DNA of 61,773 nucleotides from an uncultured Prevotella sp. (GTDB lineage: Bacteria > Bacteroidota > Bacteroidia > Bacteroidales > Bacteroidaceae), in assembly GCA_937877595.1 (NCBI GenBank), contig CALFIY010000053.1:1-61773 (forward strand). The letters run 5' to 3'. The notes below the pieces were generated by a model. It was given only the letters and a program-made list of their open reading frames with translations, made no database searches and was not told the DNA's origin. How positions within the stretch are numbered: the first letter of the stretch is position 1; every line of letters begins with the position of its first letter. Below are positions 34,225-41,598 of the stretch, piece after piece. Both the position numbers and the translations under genes were made by a program.

Positions 34225-35048
34225 AGTACAAAATTAGGGTATTTTTTCTGCAACTCGGCAACTTTTAACATTGTTTTTTCCATAAAGGCGGCATACTCCG
34301 CCGACTCGCCATTCAACGGGCGATGGGCGAGAGCCTGGCGGATGGGCGCCCACTCGGCAATGAAGTCGCGCGAAGCAGGGCTCAGGAAGTTGTCGGTGAT
34401 TTTCTCCCACAGGTAGTCGACTGCTGCTTCCGATGGATGGAGCATATCGGAAGCGTAGTAGCGATAGTCGCGAAGTTCGTCGTTGAAAATCTCGTAGGCA
34501 GGAAAGTAGTGGAGGTGACAGGTGACTGGTAACTGGTGACTGGTGTGTGTGGAGGAGAGAAGTTGGTCGATGGCCAGAAGCAGGGTGGCCTTTGAGAGTT
34601 GGCTGCCGTGGTAGCCGTATTTGCGGTAGCGGATGGGGCTGACGGTGAAGACGACATTGACCTCGGGATTGCGCTCTGCGAGCAGGAGCACGGCACGCTG
34701 CAGGTAGTCGGCACACTCCCCGACCGTCAGTTTCTCCTCACTGAAGAGGGCGGCAGGGCGCTTCTGGCAGTTGTCGACTATCTCGCCCGTCTCGCGCAGA
34801 CGGTAGACATGGTTGGTACCAAGGGTGATGAACACCACACGATAGGGCTCGCTGACGCGCTCTATGGTGTGGAGCACGGAAGCAGGATTATACATCGTGC
34901 CAAACGGGTTGACCGTGGCGCGGAACTTCTCGTTGACGAAGCGCTGTCCGATATTCGACGCAAAACAAGAGCCTACGAACATCATCTGCTCCATAGGCTC
35001 TATCTGAAAAGGCGGACGTTCTATCTCTACGGGAGTGGAAAACTGCAT
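34221..35048 (-). CDS. GSCFA-domain protein (SGNH-hydrolase-like)
   Basis: This 275-residue protein carries the name-giving G-S-C-F-A motif at residues 26-30 and TLGTNHVY at 75-82. DMLHPS at 201-206 has the Asp and His in the positions of an SGNH-type esterase. The likely activity is hydrolysis or transfer of an acyl group, perhaps on a glycan, but no substrate is established. It overlaps murF-alr by 4 bases and follows the exported-protein gene by 15, so it belongs to the same operon. Residues about 167-180 (THTSHQLPVTCHLH) come from an in-frame simple repeat (see 34513). Confidence 0.85.
   Translation of the reverse strand: MQFSTPVEIERPPFQIEPMEQMMFVGSCFASNIGQRFVNEKFRATVNPFGTMYNPASVLHTIERVSEPYRVVFITLGTNHVYRLRETGEIVDNCQKRPAALFSEEKLTVGECADYLQRAVLLLAERNPEVNVVFTVSPIRYRKYGYHGSQLSKATLLLAIDQLLSSTHTSHQLPVTCHLHYFPAYEIFNDELRDYRYYASDMLHPSEAAVDYLWEKITDNFLSPASRDFIAEWAPIRQALAHRPLNGESAEYAAFMEKTMLKVAELQKKYPNFVL
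34513..34546. repeat. GGTGACAGGTGACTGGT-type repeat inside GSCFA gene
   Basis: AGGTGACAGGTGACTGGTAA followed by CTGGTGACTGGTGT is a short tandem-like repeat sharing an exact 15-mer with murF-alr at 33379. It is read in frame on the minus strand as H-Q-L-P-V-T-C-H-L. Confidence 0.7.
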
Positions 35049-35063
35049 TTGCCTGTGTACCGT

Positions 35064-35987
35064 TTACTGTACCTTGAAGAAGCGCCGGTACAGGCCCGTG
35101 TTCATGCCACGTCCTCCAAACGCCTGCATGGGATTCATCAATATACTGAAGTCGACAGGGTTTGGCGTGGCAATGAGCAGGAATGTCTCGCTCGACGGTT
35201 CGTCGCCAAAGACGAAAGGCTCCGACTTGAACGCCACGGTGCTCTCTGCCGGCACGAGAAGGTGGGCGCATGACGAAGCAGCGTCGACAGGCAGGATGAG
35301 ATACTTGTTGCCAGAACCGTCGATGTTGAGCACGTTGACATAAAGCACTTCCGACGTCGGATTGCTGACGCGTACATAACAGCCGGCGCCCTTTGCTATC
35401 GGCTCGTCGACGGGCACACCCGTCTCGCAGTCAATGAGGTCGAACTTAACATCGTAATTAGTAGCGAGTTTCACTTCGGGATTCACCAGACGAGTCTCCA
35501 CGGCATGCTGTTTGTCGCCGGCAAGAAGGTCGTCAAGTTGGTTGAGCATCAGGGAGTCGGCCGTGGCGGAACGCGTAGACATGCTGGAGAACATGTATTT
35601 CTCGGGGTGAGACATCTGCTGGCTCTCGTCGGCATAGAGTTGCTTCACCATGCTGCTCACCTGGCTTCTGGTGAGTTTCTTGGCACGCGGGGCGGACAAA
35701 CTGACCAACTTGCTGACGGTGTTAAGTCCTTCGGTGGTGAAGGAAAAGAGTATGCCTTTCTTCTCGTCGATGACCGTCACGGCACTCTCCTCGCCTATTT
35801 TCACCAGTTCGCTGCGCGAGAGAATCTTGCGCGGATGAAGCGGCAGCACCTGGTCTTCGGTCTGCAATGCCACAGAGCCTACTACGGAATATACGGTGTA
35901 CGACTGTGCACTGACGGTACTGGCTATCAGGAGAAAGGCACATGTCAGTGCTACGACGATGCTATTTCTCATTCTTTTGCGTGTCAT
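35064..35987 (-). CDS. exported protein paired with caspase-fold protein (DUF4384-like)
   Basis: This is a 307-residue exported protein with a signal peptide (ALTCAFLLIASTVSAQ). The N-terminal third (SYTVYSVVGSVALQTEDQVLPL...) looks like a small beta-rich, FecR-like domain. The C-terminal third (GAGCYVRVSNPTSEVLYVNVLN, then VPAESTVAFKSEPFVFG) resembles the DUF4384 domain often found with bacterial caspase-like proteins. The gene start overlaps the end of the caspase-fold gene by 26 bases (11 if the second Met at 35972 is used), so the two are translationally coupled. A joint role is likely but unknown. Confidence 0.6.
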   Translation of the reverse strand: MTRKRMRNSIVVALTCAFLLIASTVSAQSYTVYSVVGSVALQTEDQVLPLHPRKILSRSELVKIGEESAVTVIDEKKGILFSFTTEGLNTVSKLVSLSAPRAKKLTRSQVSSMVKQLYADESQQMSHPEKYMFSSMSTRSATADSLMLNQLDDLLAGDKQHAVETRLVNPEVKLATNYDVKFDLIDCETGVPVDEPIAKGAGCYVRVSNPTSEVLYVNVLNIDGSGNKYLILPVDAASSCAHLLVPAESTVAFKSEPFVFGDEPSSETFLLIATPNPVDFSILMNPMQAFGGRGMNTGLYRRFFKVQ

Positions 35988-37896
35988 AGGTGAAGATATT
36001 GAATGGCTCTATGCCACTCGGGTTCATAAAGATTGGTGTCTGCTTATATTCCGTTATCTTTCGCACAGCGTCGTAGAGGTAACTGTCGAGGGCTCGAGTG
36101 GAAAGGCCCTCGTCGCCATCCTGACGTGCAGCGCCATTGAAGGCTTCGATGAGCGACTTGGTGAAGGCGCCGTTGCCCCATGCAACATCCTCTTTCGACT
36201 TCGTGTCACCGGAACTGGAGGCATAGAGCACCATGCCGTTCTTGGAGCGGCGCAACTGCTCGACGAAGTGCTGTGCGGCAGCAGAGCGGTGGCCTTCCAT
36301 GAGACCTGCGGAATAGCAGGCGTCGGCAAAGATGACAAACTTGGAATTGATATCCTCGGCAGCACTCTTGAAGTCGGAAGCGCTGAAACATTCGTAGAGC
36401 CTGTTGGTAGAACCGCCATAAGGCATGAAATAGAAGCGGTCTTTCTCGTCGCGATAGCCATGGCCTGCGAAGAAGAACATACAGAGGTCGTTGGGGCGTG
36501 CCTCCTGAGCCATCCACTCCATAGCCTCGAAGATGTCAGAGCGGTGGGCCTCCTTGTCGCAGAGCAGTTTCACCTGGACATCACTGAAGGGATGGCCTTT
36601 CTTCGACGAAACGGCGGCAGCGAAGTCGCGGGCGTCCTTAGTGGTCATCTTGAGGTTAGGCAGTTTCTCGTCGTCATACTCTCCCACTCCCACAGCAACG
36701 GCGAAGAGGCGTGGCAGGTCAATCTGTGTCGCCACCTCACGCACCAGGCGTATGGTGGCAGGTATGCTGTTGCCATTCTCGTTTTGGGCAAAGAGCATGA
36801 TGGTGCAGTCGTGGTTGGGCACGTCAACATCAATCATGTTTGCCTGTTTTACGGCACGTGTCTCGGGCTGCTTCACGCCGTCGACCATCACCGTAATCTT
36901 CGTAACAGACTCCATGCCCTGGGCCAGCAACTGGTATTTAAGTTTCACCACGTCGGTATGGAACTGCGACATGTCCTCAGGATAGAGTATCTTGATGATA
37001 GGGGCACCATTTGGCGAGGCCTGCTCTTCGGCAGTCATCGGGGCTCTGACGTTAAGCCCCTGCTGGCGCATCATTTCGATGAGTTGAATCTTACGGTTGG
37101 CCTCGCGCTCCTTTTCCGTCTCTTCAGGAACGGCATTTGCCGACTTTTTTATCTCAGGGCCTGCCTGGGCAGCAGGTTCTGTTGCCTCAGCAAGAAGCGG
37201 TTGCTGTTTAGCCGGTGTAGCAGGCGATGCCGTGCTGGGTACCGCCTCCGTGTTTGCTGCGGCTACAGCAGGAGCGGCCGGCGCAGCGGTCTTCGCAGCA
37301 GGAGCGGCAGTCTGGGCTACGTCGGTGGGGGCAGTGGCAGCGGCACTACTGTCGGATGGGGCTGTCTGCAAGCGCGTGGGGCGCTCCACTTCAGGGGCAA
37401 GTTCCACCTTCTCGCCGCGCGACATTGCCAGCCAGCGGCGGCTTTCCTCCATGTCGGCCTCGACCATTATGCCCTTGGCATATAGGTCGGCAAGACGCTC
37501 CTGTGCCTCAGTATAGCCACGCTGGGCCGATGCCTTCATGTAGATAAGTGCCTTGTCATAACTCGTGGGAACACCCTGGCCGTTCATATAGCAAAGGGCA
37601 AGGTTGTACTCTGCCTTGGCATAGCGCATCTTGGCGGCGCGCTTGAACCACATGGCTGCCGACGAGAAGTCCTTGTCGACTCCCTCGCCCTCATAGTACA
37701 TCACTCCGAGGTTGCACTGGGCCTCTGCAGAGCCTGCATTGGCTGCCTTCTCATATAACTCAGCGGCCTCTTTGTATTTGCCTTCGGCATATCGTGTATT
37801 TCCGTCTTTCAGCCATGCCTTGGCATTCTGTGCTGTTGCCGTCGTGCAAACCACGAGAAGCAGCGACAACAGGATTAGAGCAAGTTTTCTATTCAT
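35962..37896 (-). CDS. secreted caspase-fold (C14) protein with Sel1/TPR repeats
   Basis: This 644-residue protein has a signal peptide (MNRKLALILLSLLLVVCTTATAQ). Sel1-like repeats follow at about residues 25-160 (AQCNLGVMYYEGEGV, AEYNLALCYMNGQGV), then an Ala/Pro-rich linker (about 175-255). An Ig-like region comes next at about 296-390, then a caspase-like domain from about 398. The catalytic dyad is visible: His479 in FFFAGHGYRDE and Cys527 in FADACYSAG. I start at ATG 37896; the longer frame from 37932 would begin inside the promoter box. It probably acts as a cysteine protease in the periplasm or on the surface. It heads a run with the DUF4384-like, GSCFA and MurF-Alr genes. Confidence 0.85.
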   Translation of the reverse strand: MNRKLALILLSLLLVVCTTATAQNAKAWLKDGNTRYAEGKYKEAAELYEKAANAGSAEAQCNLGVMYYEGEGVDKDFSSAAMWFKRAAKMRYAKAEYNLALCYMNGQGVPTSYDKALIYMKASAQRGYTEAQERLADLYAKGIMVEADMEESRRWLAMSRGEKVELAPEVERPTRLQTAPSDSSAAATAPTDVAQTAAPAAKTAAPAAPAVAAANTEAVPSTASPATPAKQQPLLAEATEPAAQAGPEIKKSANAVPEETEKEREANRKIQLIEMMRQQGLNVRAPMTAEEQASPNGAPIIKILYPEDMSQFHTDVVKLKYQLLAQGMESVTKITVMVDGVKQPETRAVKQANMIDVDVPNHDCTIMLFAQNENGNSIPATIRLVREVATQIDLPRLFAVAVGVGEYDDEKLPNLKMTTKDARDFAAAVSSKKGHPFSDVQVKLLCDKEAHRSDIFEAMEWMAQEARPNDLCMFFFAGHGYRDEKDRFYFMPYGGSTNRLYECFSASDFKSAAEDINSKFVIFADACYSAGLMEGHRSAAAQHFVEQLRRSKNGMVLYASSSGDTKSKEDVAWGNGAFTKSLIEAFNGAARQDGDEGLSTRALDSYLYDAVRKITEYKQTPIFMNPSGIEPFNIFTYDTQKNEK

Positions 37897-37929
37897 AGCC
37901 TTAATTATTTTCAGTACCTTATATCGTGG

Positions 37930-37959
37930 CAAAAATACAAAAAAATTTTACTCTCCAAA
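37930..37959 (-). promoter_or_regulatory. promoter for the caspase-fold operon
   Basis: The minus strand has TTTG (37956-37959), an 18-base spacer and TATTTTTG (37930-37937), 33 bases before the ATG at 37896. It fixes the start codon choice. Confidence 0.7.
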
Positions 37960-38210
37960 AATTTTATACAATTAATGTTTGCGCGTACGCGTGTGGGCAC
38001 GGGCACAAGGAAAAAAAATAATACAGCACTGAATCTGCTCAATACTGCTTGAAAAAAATTCATGCTGTTTTTTTAAAAATAAACACTGCTTTTAAAAAAA
38101 TTACAGCTGTTTTAATTTTTAAAAACACTGCTTTTAAAAAAATTACTGCTGTTGTGAATTTTGTCACAGCAGCAGGAATTTTTGCCACACATACTTATGC
38201 GCCACAGAAC
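37960..38210. other. gene-free AT-rich region between secreted-protein gene and caspase promoter
   Basis: Besides the repeats at 38041-38155 there is a 10-bp palindrome CGCGTACGCG at 37982-37991. I see no convincing gene. A frame at 38049-38405 merely translates the repeat and then runs antisense to the secreted-protein gene. Confidence 0.6.
38041..38155. repeat. about 40-42 bp tandem repeat, three copies
   Basis: The 24-base core (AAACACTGCTTTTAAAAAAA then TTAC) occurs exactly at 38081-38104 and 38123-38146, a 42-base period. A degenerate copy lies at 38041-38080. Each core is followed by (A/T)GCTGTT. The T/A-rich tracts may end transcription of the gene at 38211-39017. Confidence 0.75.
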
Positions 38211-39017
38211 CTACTTCACAACCTTGTGGCCCTGCCTGATGTAGAGGCCGCGCGAGTGGGACTGGCCGGAAGCACGGCGCCCCATGAGGTCGAAGCATGG
38301 CTCAGAGGCAGAAGAGCCTCCTGCGGTCGTGACGACACCGATGGCAGCGGCGCCAGAGGCTATCTGCTCCACCTTTGGACTGGCCCATATCTCAATGTAG
38401 CCTAATAAGGAATGGTCGGTGAGGCTATACGCTGCGTCGAGCGACACTACAACATATATCTGCTGGTTTTGCGGAAAGGAATAGGTCTGCAAACCAGGCG
38501 CCATCCAGCCACTCCACAGCGTCATGGCCTCGAGTTGATGGGTGGCAATGTTCTCAGAGAGCAGAAAGAGGTAGCGATGGCCCGTATCGGTGCGCGTCGA
38601 ATGGACACCGAAGTAGAAGAAGCCCTCTTCCAGGTACTCCGATGCCGGCTCGAGGAACTCCTCTGTGCTGACGGACTTGTCGTCGGCAAGCACAAAGCCC
38701 AGGCGGACGGTGCCTGTGGCAGCATCCTGCTCTACTGTCATTGTCCAGTCGGCGGGATAGGCCTTACTGCCGCGTGGATAGATGTTGTCGGCATGGCAGC
38801 GCAGTACACCTCCGTCGGAGGTCTGTTCGAGACGGGCAGTAAAGGGAATGGTGTCTATGCCGGCGCGGTAGATGCCGTCGGCACCCACGGCACCATTGTT
38901 GGAAGCCATGAAGCGCCACTGGCCTTCAAGTTGCGTCAGGTCTACAGTCTGTGCCATAACAGGCTGTAGCGAAAATAGCATCAGCAACTGCAATAATACA
39001 TTCTTGACTTTATCCAT
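38211..39017 (-). CDS. secreted protein of unknown function with sorting-like tail
   Basis: This 268-residue protein has a signal peptide (MDKVKNVLLQLLMLFSLQPVMAQ). The body is beta-rich (QLEGQWRFMASNNG, YPADWTMTVEQD, GHRYLFLLSEN), with no motif I recognise; the start recalls lipocalin-like 'G-x-W' folds. The end, CFDLMGRRA...SRGLYIRQGHKVV, follows the same pattern as three other secreted proteins here. A tRNA-Pro gene lies 62 bases upstream on the same strand. No operon partner is evident. Confidence 0.65.
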   Translation of the reverse strand: MDKVKNVLLQLLMLFSLQPVMAQTVDLTQLEGQWRFMASNNGAVGADGIYRAGIDTIPFTARLEQTSDGGVLRCHADNIYPRGSKAYPADWTMTVEQDAATGTVRLGFVLADDKSVSTEEFLEPASEYLEEGFFYFGVHSTRTDTGHRYLFLLSENIATHQLEAMTLWSGWMAPGLQTYSFPQNQQIYVVVSLDAAYSLTDHSLLGYIEIWASPKVEQIASGAAAIGVVTTAGGSSASEPCFDLMGRRASGQSHSRGLYIRQGHKVVK

Positions 39018-39041
39018 AATTTTTCTATCTAATGGTCAATG

Positions 39042-39076
39042 AAAAAGCGGTTCCCCAGCCTGCGACGAAGAACCAC
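39042..39076 (-). terminator. terminator downstream of tRNA-Pro
   Basis: On the minus strand GTGGTTC and GAACCGC pair (one G-T wobble) around a 16-base loop, followed by TTTTT, directly after the tRNA 3' end. Confidence 0.5.
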
Positions 39077-39079
39077 TGT

Positions 39080-39155
39080 TGGTCGGGATGAGGCGACTCG
39101 AACGCCCGACCCCTACGTCCCGAACGTAGTGCGCTACCAACTGCGCTACATCCCG
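39080..39155 (-). tRNA. tRNA-Pro (anticodon CGG)
   Basis: The 76-base minus-strand sequence folds as a cloverleaf. The acceptor stem pairs CGGGATG with CATCCCG, followed by discriminator A and an encoded CCA end. The D arm is GCGCAGTTGGTAGCGC. The anticodon stem CTACG/CGTAG holds loop TTCGGGA, anticodon CGG. The T arm GGGCG-TTCGAGT-CGCCT has one weak pair. It reads CCG proline codons. A promoter box lies 13 bases upstream. Confidence 0.95.
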
Positions 39156-39167
39156 ATTTCCGAGGCG

Positions 39168-39175
39168 CAAAGGTA
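39168..39175 (-). promoter_or_regulatory. promoter -7 box for tRNA-Pro
   Basis: The minus strand reads TACCTTTG, 13 bases before the mature tRNA 5' end. A near -33 element (TTTC) lies about 18 bases upstream. Confidence 0.65.
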
Positions 39176-39272
39176 ATACTTTTTGCGTAATGAGAAAGAC
39201 AGAGCGCAATATTTTTTCTCCTTTTTAACATTTTATAGGAGCAAAGAGTGTTGATAATACGTTTTTTTGGTC

Positions 39273-39280
39273 TAACTTTG
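39273..39280 (+). promoter_or_regulatory. promoter -7 box for pectinesterase gene
   Basis: TAACTTTG matches TAnnTTTG, 28 bases before the ATG at 39309. Confidence 0.6.
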
Positions 39281-39308
39281 CAGGCAAACGTCTAATACTA
39301 TCCACAGA

Positions 39309-40379
39309 ATGAAACGACCGATTGCAATGCTCGTTGCCGTGTGTATGGCTCTGGCCGCGCACGCCATAAACCTGATACGCGTTGAGGCAGGCAACAGCGA
39401 GAGTCTGCTGGCTGCAATAGAAGAGGCCAACAAGTTGAATGCCGACTCGACAGCCGAAGCAACGTTCATTCTGATACCCAACGGAACCTACGACCTTGGC
39501 GACCGCGTGCTCACCAAGATTTCCGGCCACAACATAGCCCTCGTGGGACAGAGCACGATGAACACCGTGATACACAACGCCCCCGACGTGGCCAACGAAG
39601 GTATACGCACAACGGCTATACTGCTCAATACCGGCACCAACAACTATCTGCAAGACCTTACGCTCCACAACGGACTGAAATACTACGAGGCTGGGAACGC
39701 CGGCAGGGCTGTATGCCTGCAGGACAAGGGAACACGCACCATCTGCAACCGCGTGCTCATGCTGTCGTATCAGGACACATACTACAGCGACAACGAACTC
39801 TGCGAGCACTACATGCTTGACTCGGAAATCCACGGCACGGTAGACTTCATCTGCGGGGCAGGCGACGTATGGTTTGAACACTGCACAATAGTGACAGAGC
39901 CGCGCACCGTGGAGGGCAAGGGCCGATGCGTAGTGGCTGCGCCACGCACTTCAAAGACGCAGTGGGGATACGTGTTCAACCGATGCACCGTGCAGAGCAT
40001 CAGTCAGAGTTTCGAGTACGCACGCGGATGGCACACCACGCCACGATGTGTATGGCTGCACACGCGACTGCTCAACCCCAACAGACTGTCGCAGACGCGA
40101 TTCGACCATCACGGCATGCGCACCGTACAGAGTTTCTTCAAGGAATATGCCACTACCGATGCTGCAGGAAAAGACATCACGCCCGAGTCGAACATCGTTA
40201 CCCTCGACTACAAGGAGGAGCGCAACCAGATAGAAACTATCTTCACTGAGAAAGAGGCCAGTCTCTACACGGTGAGGCGTATTTTCCCAAAGTGGCGCCC
40301 CGACAGAGTGCTGCAGAAGCGAGAGCAGCAGGCAGCACAGGCATGGAAGAAATATCCCACTTCTGCATCACTTCACTAA
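39309..40379 (+). CDS. pectinesterase (carbohydrate esterase family 8)
   Basis: This 356-residue exported enzyme (signal MKRPIAMLVAVCMALAAHA) should remove methyl esters from homogalacturonan. The right-handed beta-helix carries QDTYYS at 155-160, with the first catalytic Asp156, and GTVDFICGAG with Asp179. Both match the family's QDTL and GxVDFIFG patterns. The usual LGRPW segment appears as YARGWHTTPR, a divergent form. It stands alone, with a promoter box in front and a convergent gene behind. A uronate-type MFS transporter gene lies in the same window but is not adjacent. Confidence 0.85.
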   Translation: MKRPIAMLVAVCMALAAHAINLIRVEAGNSESLLAAIEEANKLNADSTAEATFILIPNGTYDLGDRVLTKISGHNIALVGQSTMNTVIHNAPDVANEGIRTTAILLNTGTNNYLQDLTLHNGLKYYEAGNAGRAVCLQDKGTRTICNRVLMLSYQDTYYSDNELCEHYMLDSEIHGTVDFICGAGDVWFEHCTIVTEPRTVEGKGRCVVAAPRTSKTQWGYVFNRCTVQSISQSFEYARGWHTTPRCVWLHTRLLNPNRLSQTRFDHHGMRTVQSFFKEYATTDAAGKDITPESNIVTLDYKEERNQIETIFTEKEASLYTVRRIFPKWRPDRVLQKREQQAAQAWKKYPTSASLH

Positions 40380-40400
40380 AAATTTTCTACGGAACAGTTG

Positions 40401-41033
40401 CTACTTGTCGAGTAGCCTGATGATGGTCAGCCCGTCGCGCAGCGGCAGGATGACCTCGCTGACGCGGCTGTCGCTGTAGACGAAGTCGTTAAAGCGGCGT
40501 ATGCCAAGCGTCTGGCTGTCGCGGTCGTAGGCAGCATCGCAGACATGGCCGTCCCACAGCGTGTTGTCGGCAATGACATAGCCGCCGGGGCGCAACACGG
40601 AGAGCGCCATTTCGTAAGCGTCAAGATAGGTGCGCTTGTCGCCGTCGATAAAAACAAGGTCGAACGTCACGCCAAGCCGCGGCGCCTCGGTGACGGCATC
40701 GCCAATGCAGAAGGTGATGCGGTCGGCAAATGGCGACTGCTCTATCCAGGGACGCGTGAACTCCTCCTGCTCGTCGTTGATTTCAAAAGTGTAAAGATGG
40801 CCGCCTTCGGGCAGACCCTCGGCCATAGAGAGGGCGGAATAGCCGCTGAAAGTGCCTACCTCAAGAACGTTGGCAGGGCGCAGCATGCTGACAAGCATTT
40901 TCAGCAAGCGCCCCTGCAGATGGCCCGACGCCATACGCCCATGCAGCATGTGGATATTGGTGGCGCGCCAGAGTCTGTATAGATAATCAGGCTCCGGCTC
41001 TATATGCGCCAATATGTATTCCTCAATGTTCAA
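40401..41033 (-). CDS. class I SAM-dependent O-methyltransferase
   Basis: This 210-residue methyltransferase is of the caffeoyl-CoA/catechol O-methyltransferase type. The SAM-binding motif is VLEVGTFSGYSAL, and VFIDGDKRTYLDAYEMAL and YVIADNTLWDG match metal-binding blocks. The substrate is unknown. The start is TTG at 41033. An in-frame TAA lies two codons upstream, and the next ATG would cut off the conserved EEYILAHIEPEPDYLYRLWR part. The TTG overlaps the aroQ stop by 2 bases, so translation is probably coupled to aroQ. Confidence 0.88.
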   Translation of the reverse strand: MNIEEYILAHIEPEPDYLYRLWRATNIHMLHGRMASGHLQGRLLKMLVSMLRPANVLEVGTFSGYSALSMAEGLPEGGHLYTFEINDEQEEFTRPWIEQSPFADRITFCIGDAVTEAPRLGVTFDLVFIDGDKRTYLDAYEMALSVLRPGGYVIADNTLWDGHVCDAAYDRDSQTLGIRRFNDFVYSDSRVSEVILPLRDGLTIIRLLDK

Positions 41034-41491
41034 TGTTTAATATTTACGACCGCTTGGCTTCGCCAAGAACTGTCAACTGCCAACAGCGCTTCAATGGCAA
41101 GTCTGTAACTGTCGAGGCCGAAACCGCATATCACGCCACGGCAGGCAGAGGAGATGAAAGAGTGATGGCGGAACTCCTCACGCTGATGGACATTGGAGAT
41201 ATGAACCTCTATCACCGGGGCACGCAGGGAGCGGATGCAGTCGTGAAGGGCTATAGAAGTGTGGGTGTAGGCACCGGCGTTGAGCACTATGCCGTCGCAA
41301 CTGAAGCCTTCCTGCTGCAGTTTGTCAATGAGAACGCCCTCGATGTTGCTCTGAAAATAGGCTATCTCCACGTCGGGAAAGAGAGCGCGAAGTTTTTCAA
41401 GATAGGGCTCGAATGCCTCGGAGCCGTAGATGCCGGGCTCGCGCTGGCCAAGAAGATTGAGATTGGGGCCGTTGACGATAAGTATTCTCAT
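41030..41491 (-). CDS. aroQ: 3-dehydroquinate dehydratase, type II
   Basis: AroQ dehydrates 3-dehydroquinate in the shikimate pathway. I start at ATG 41491 (MRILIVNGPNLNLLG), the family N-terminus; the frame stays open upstream but holds no family sequence. The active-site loop GQREPGIYG has the Arg and Tyr, and VLNAGAYTHTSIAL, EVHISNVHQREEFRHHS and SSACRGVICGFG follow. At 153 aa it is slightly longer than usual, with a polar C-terminal tail (SWRSQAVVNIKH). It overlaps the methyltransferase gene. Confidence 0.94.
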   Translation of the reverse strand: MRILIVNGPNLNLLGQREPGIYGSEAFEPYLEKLRALFPDVEIAYFQSNIEGVLIDKLQQEGFSCDGIVLNAGAYTHTSIALHDCIRSLRAPVIEVHISNVHQREEFRHHSFISSACRGVICGFGLDSYRLAIEALLAVDSSWRSQAVVNIKH

Positions 41492-41534
41492 GGGGAATGG
41501 TGGAAAAATAGTCGATTGTAAACTGTATGAGCCA

Positions 41535-41542
41535 CAAAAGTA
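41535..41542 (-). promoter_or_regulatory. promoter -7 box for aroQ
   Basis: The minus strand reads TACTTTTG, 43 bases before the aroQ ATG. Confidence 0.6.
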
Positions 41543-41598
41543 GACATTTTTCCGAATACCCACAATTTTTTGCACATTTTTCGCGTTAGATATGTAAC

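Noticed and set aside
35896..37485. 529-codon plus-strand frame opposite the caspase-fold gene
   Set aside because: It is a mirror of a GC-biased coding frame, with no promoter, no recognisable domain and low-complexity segments.
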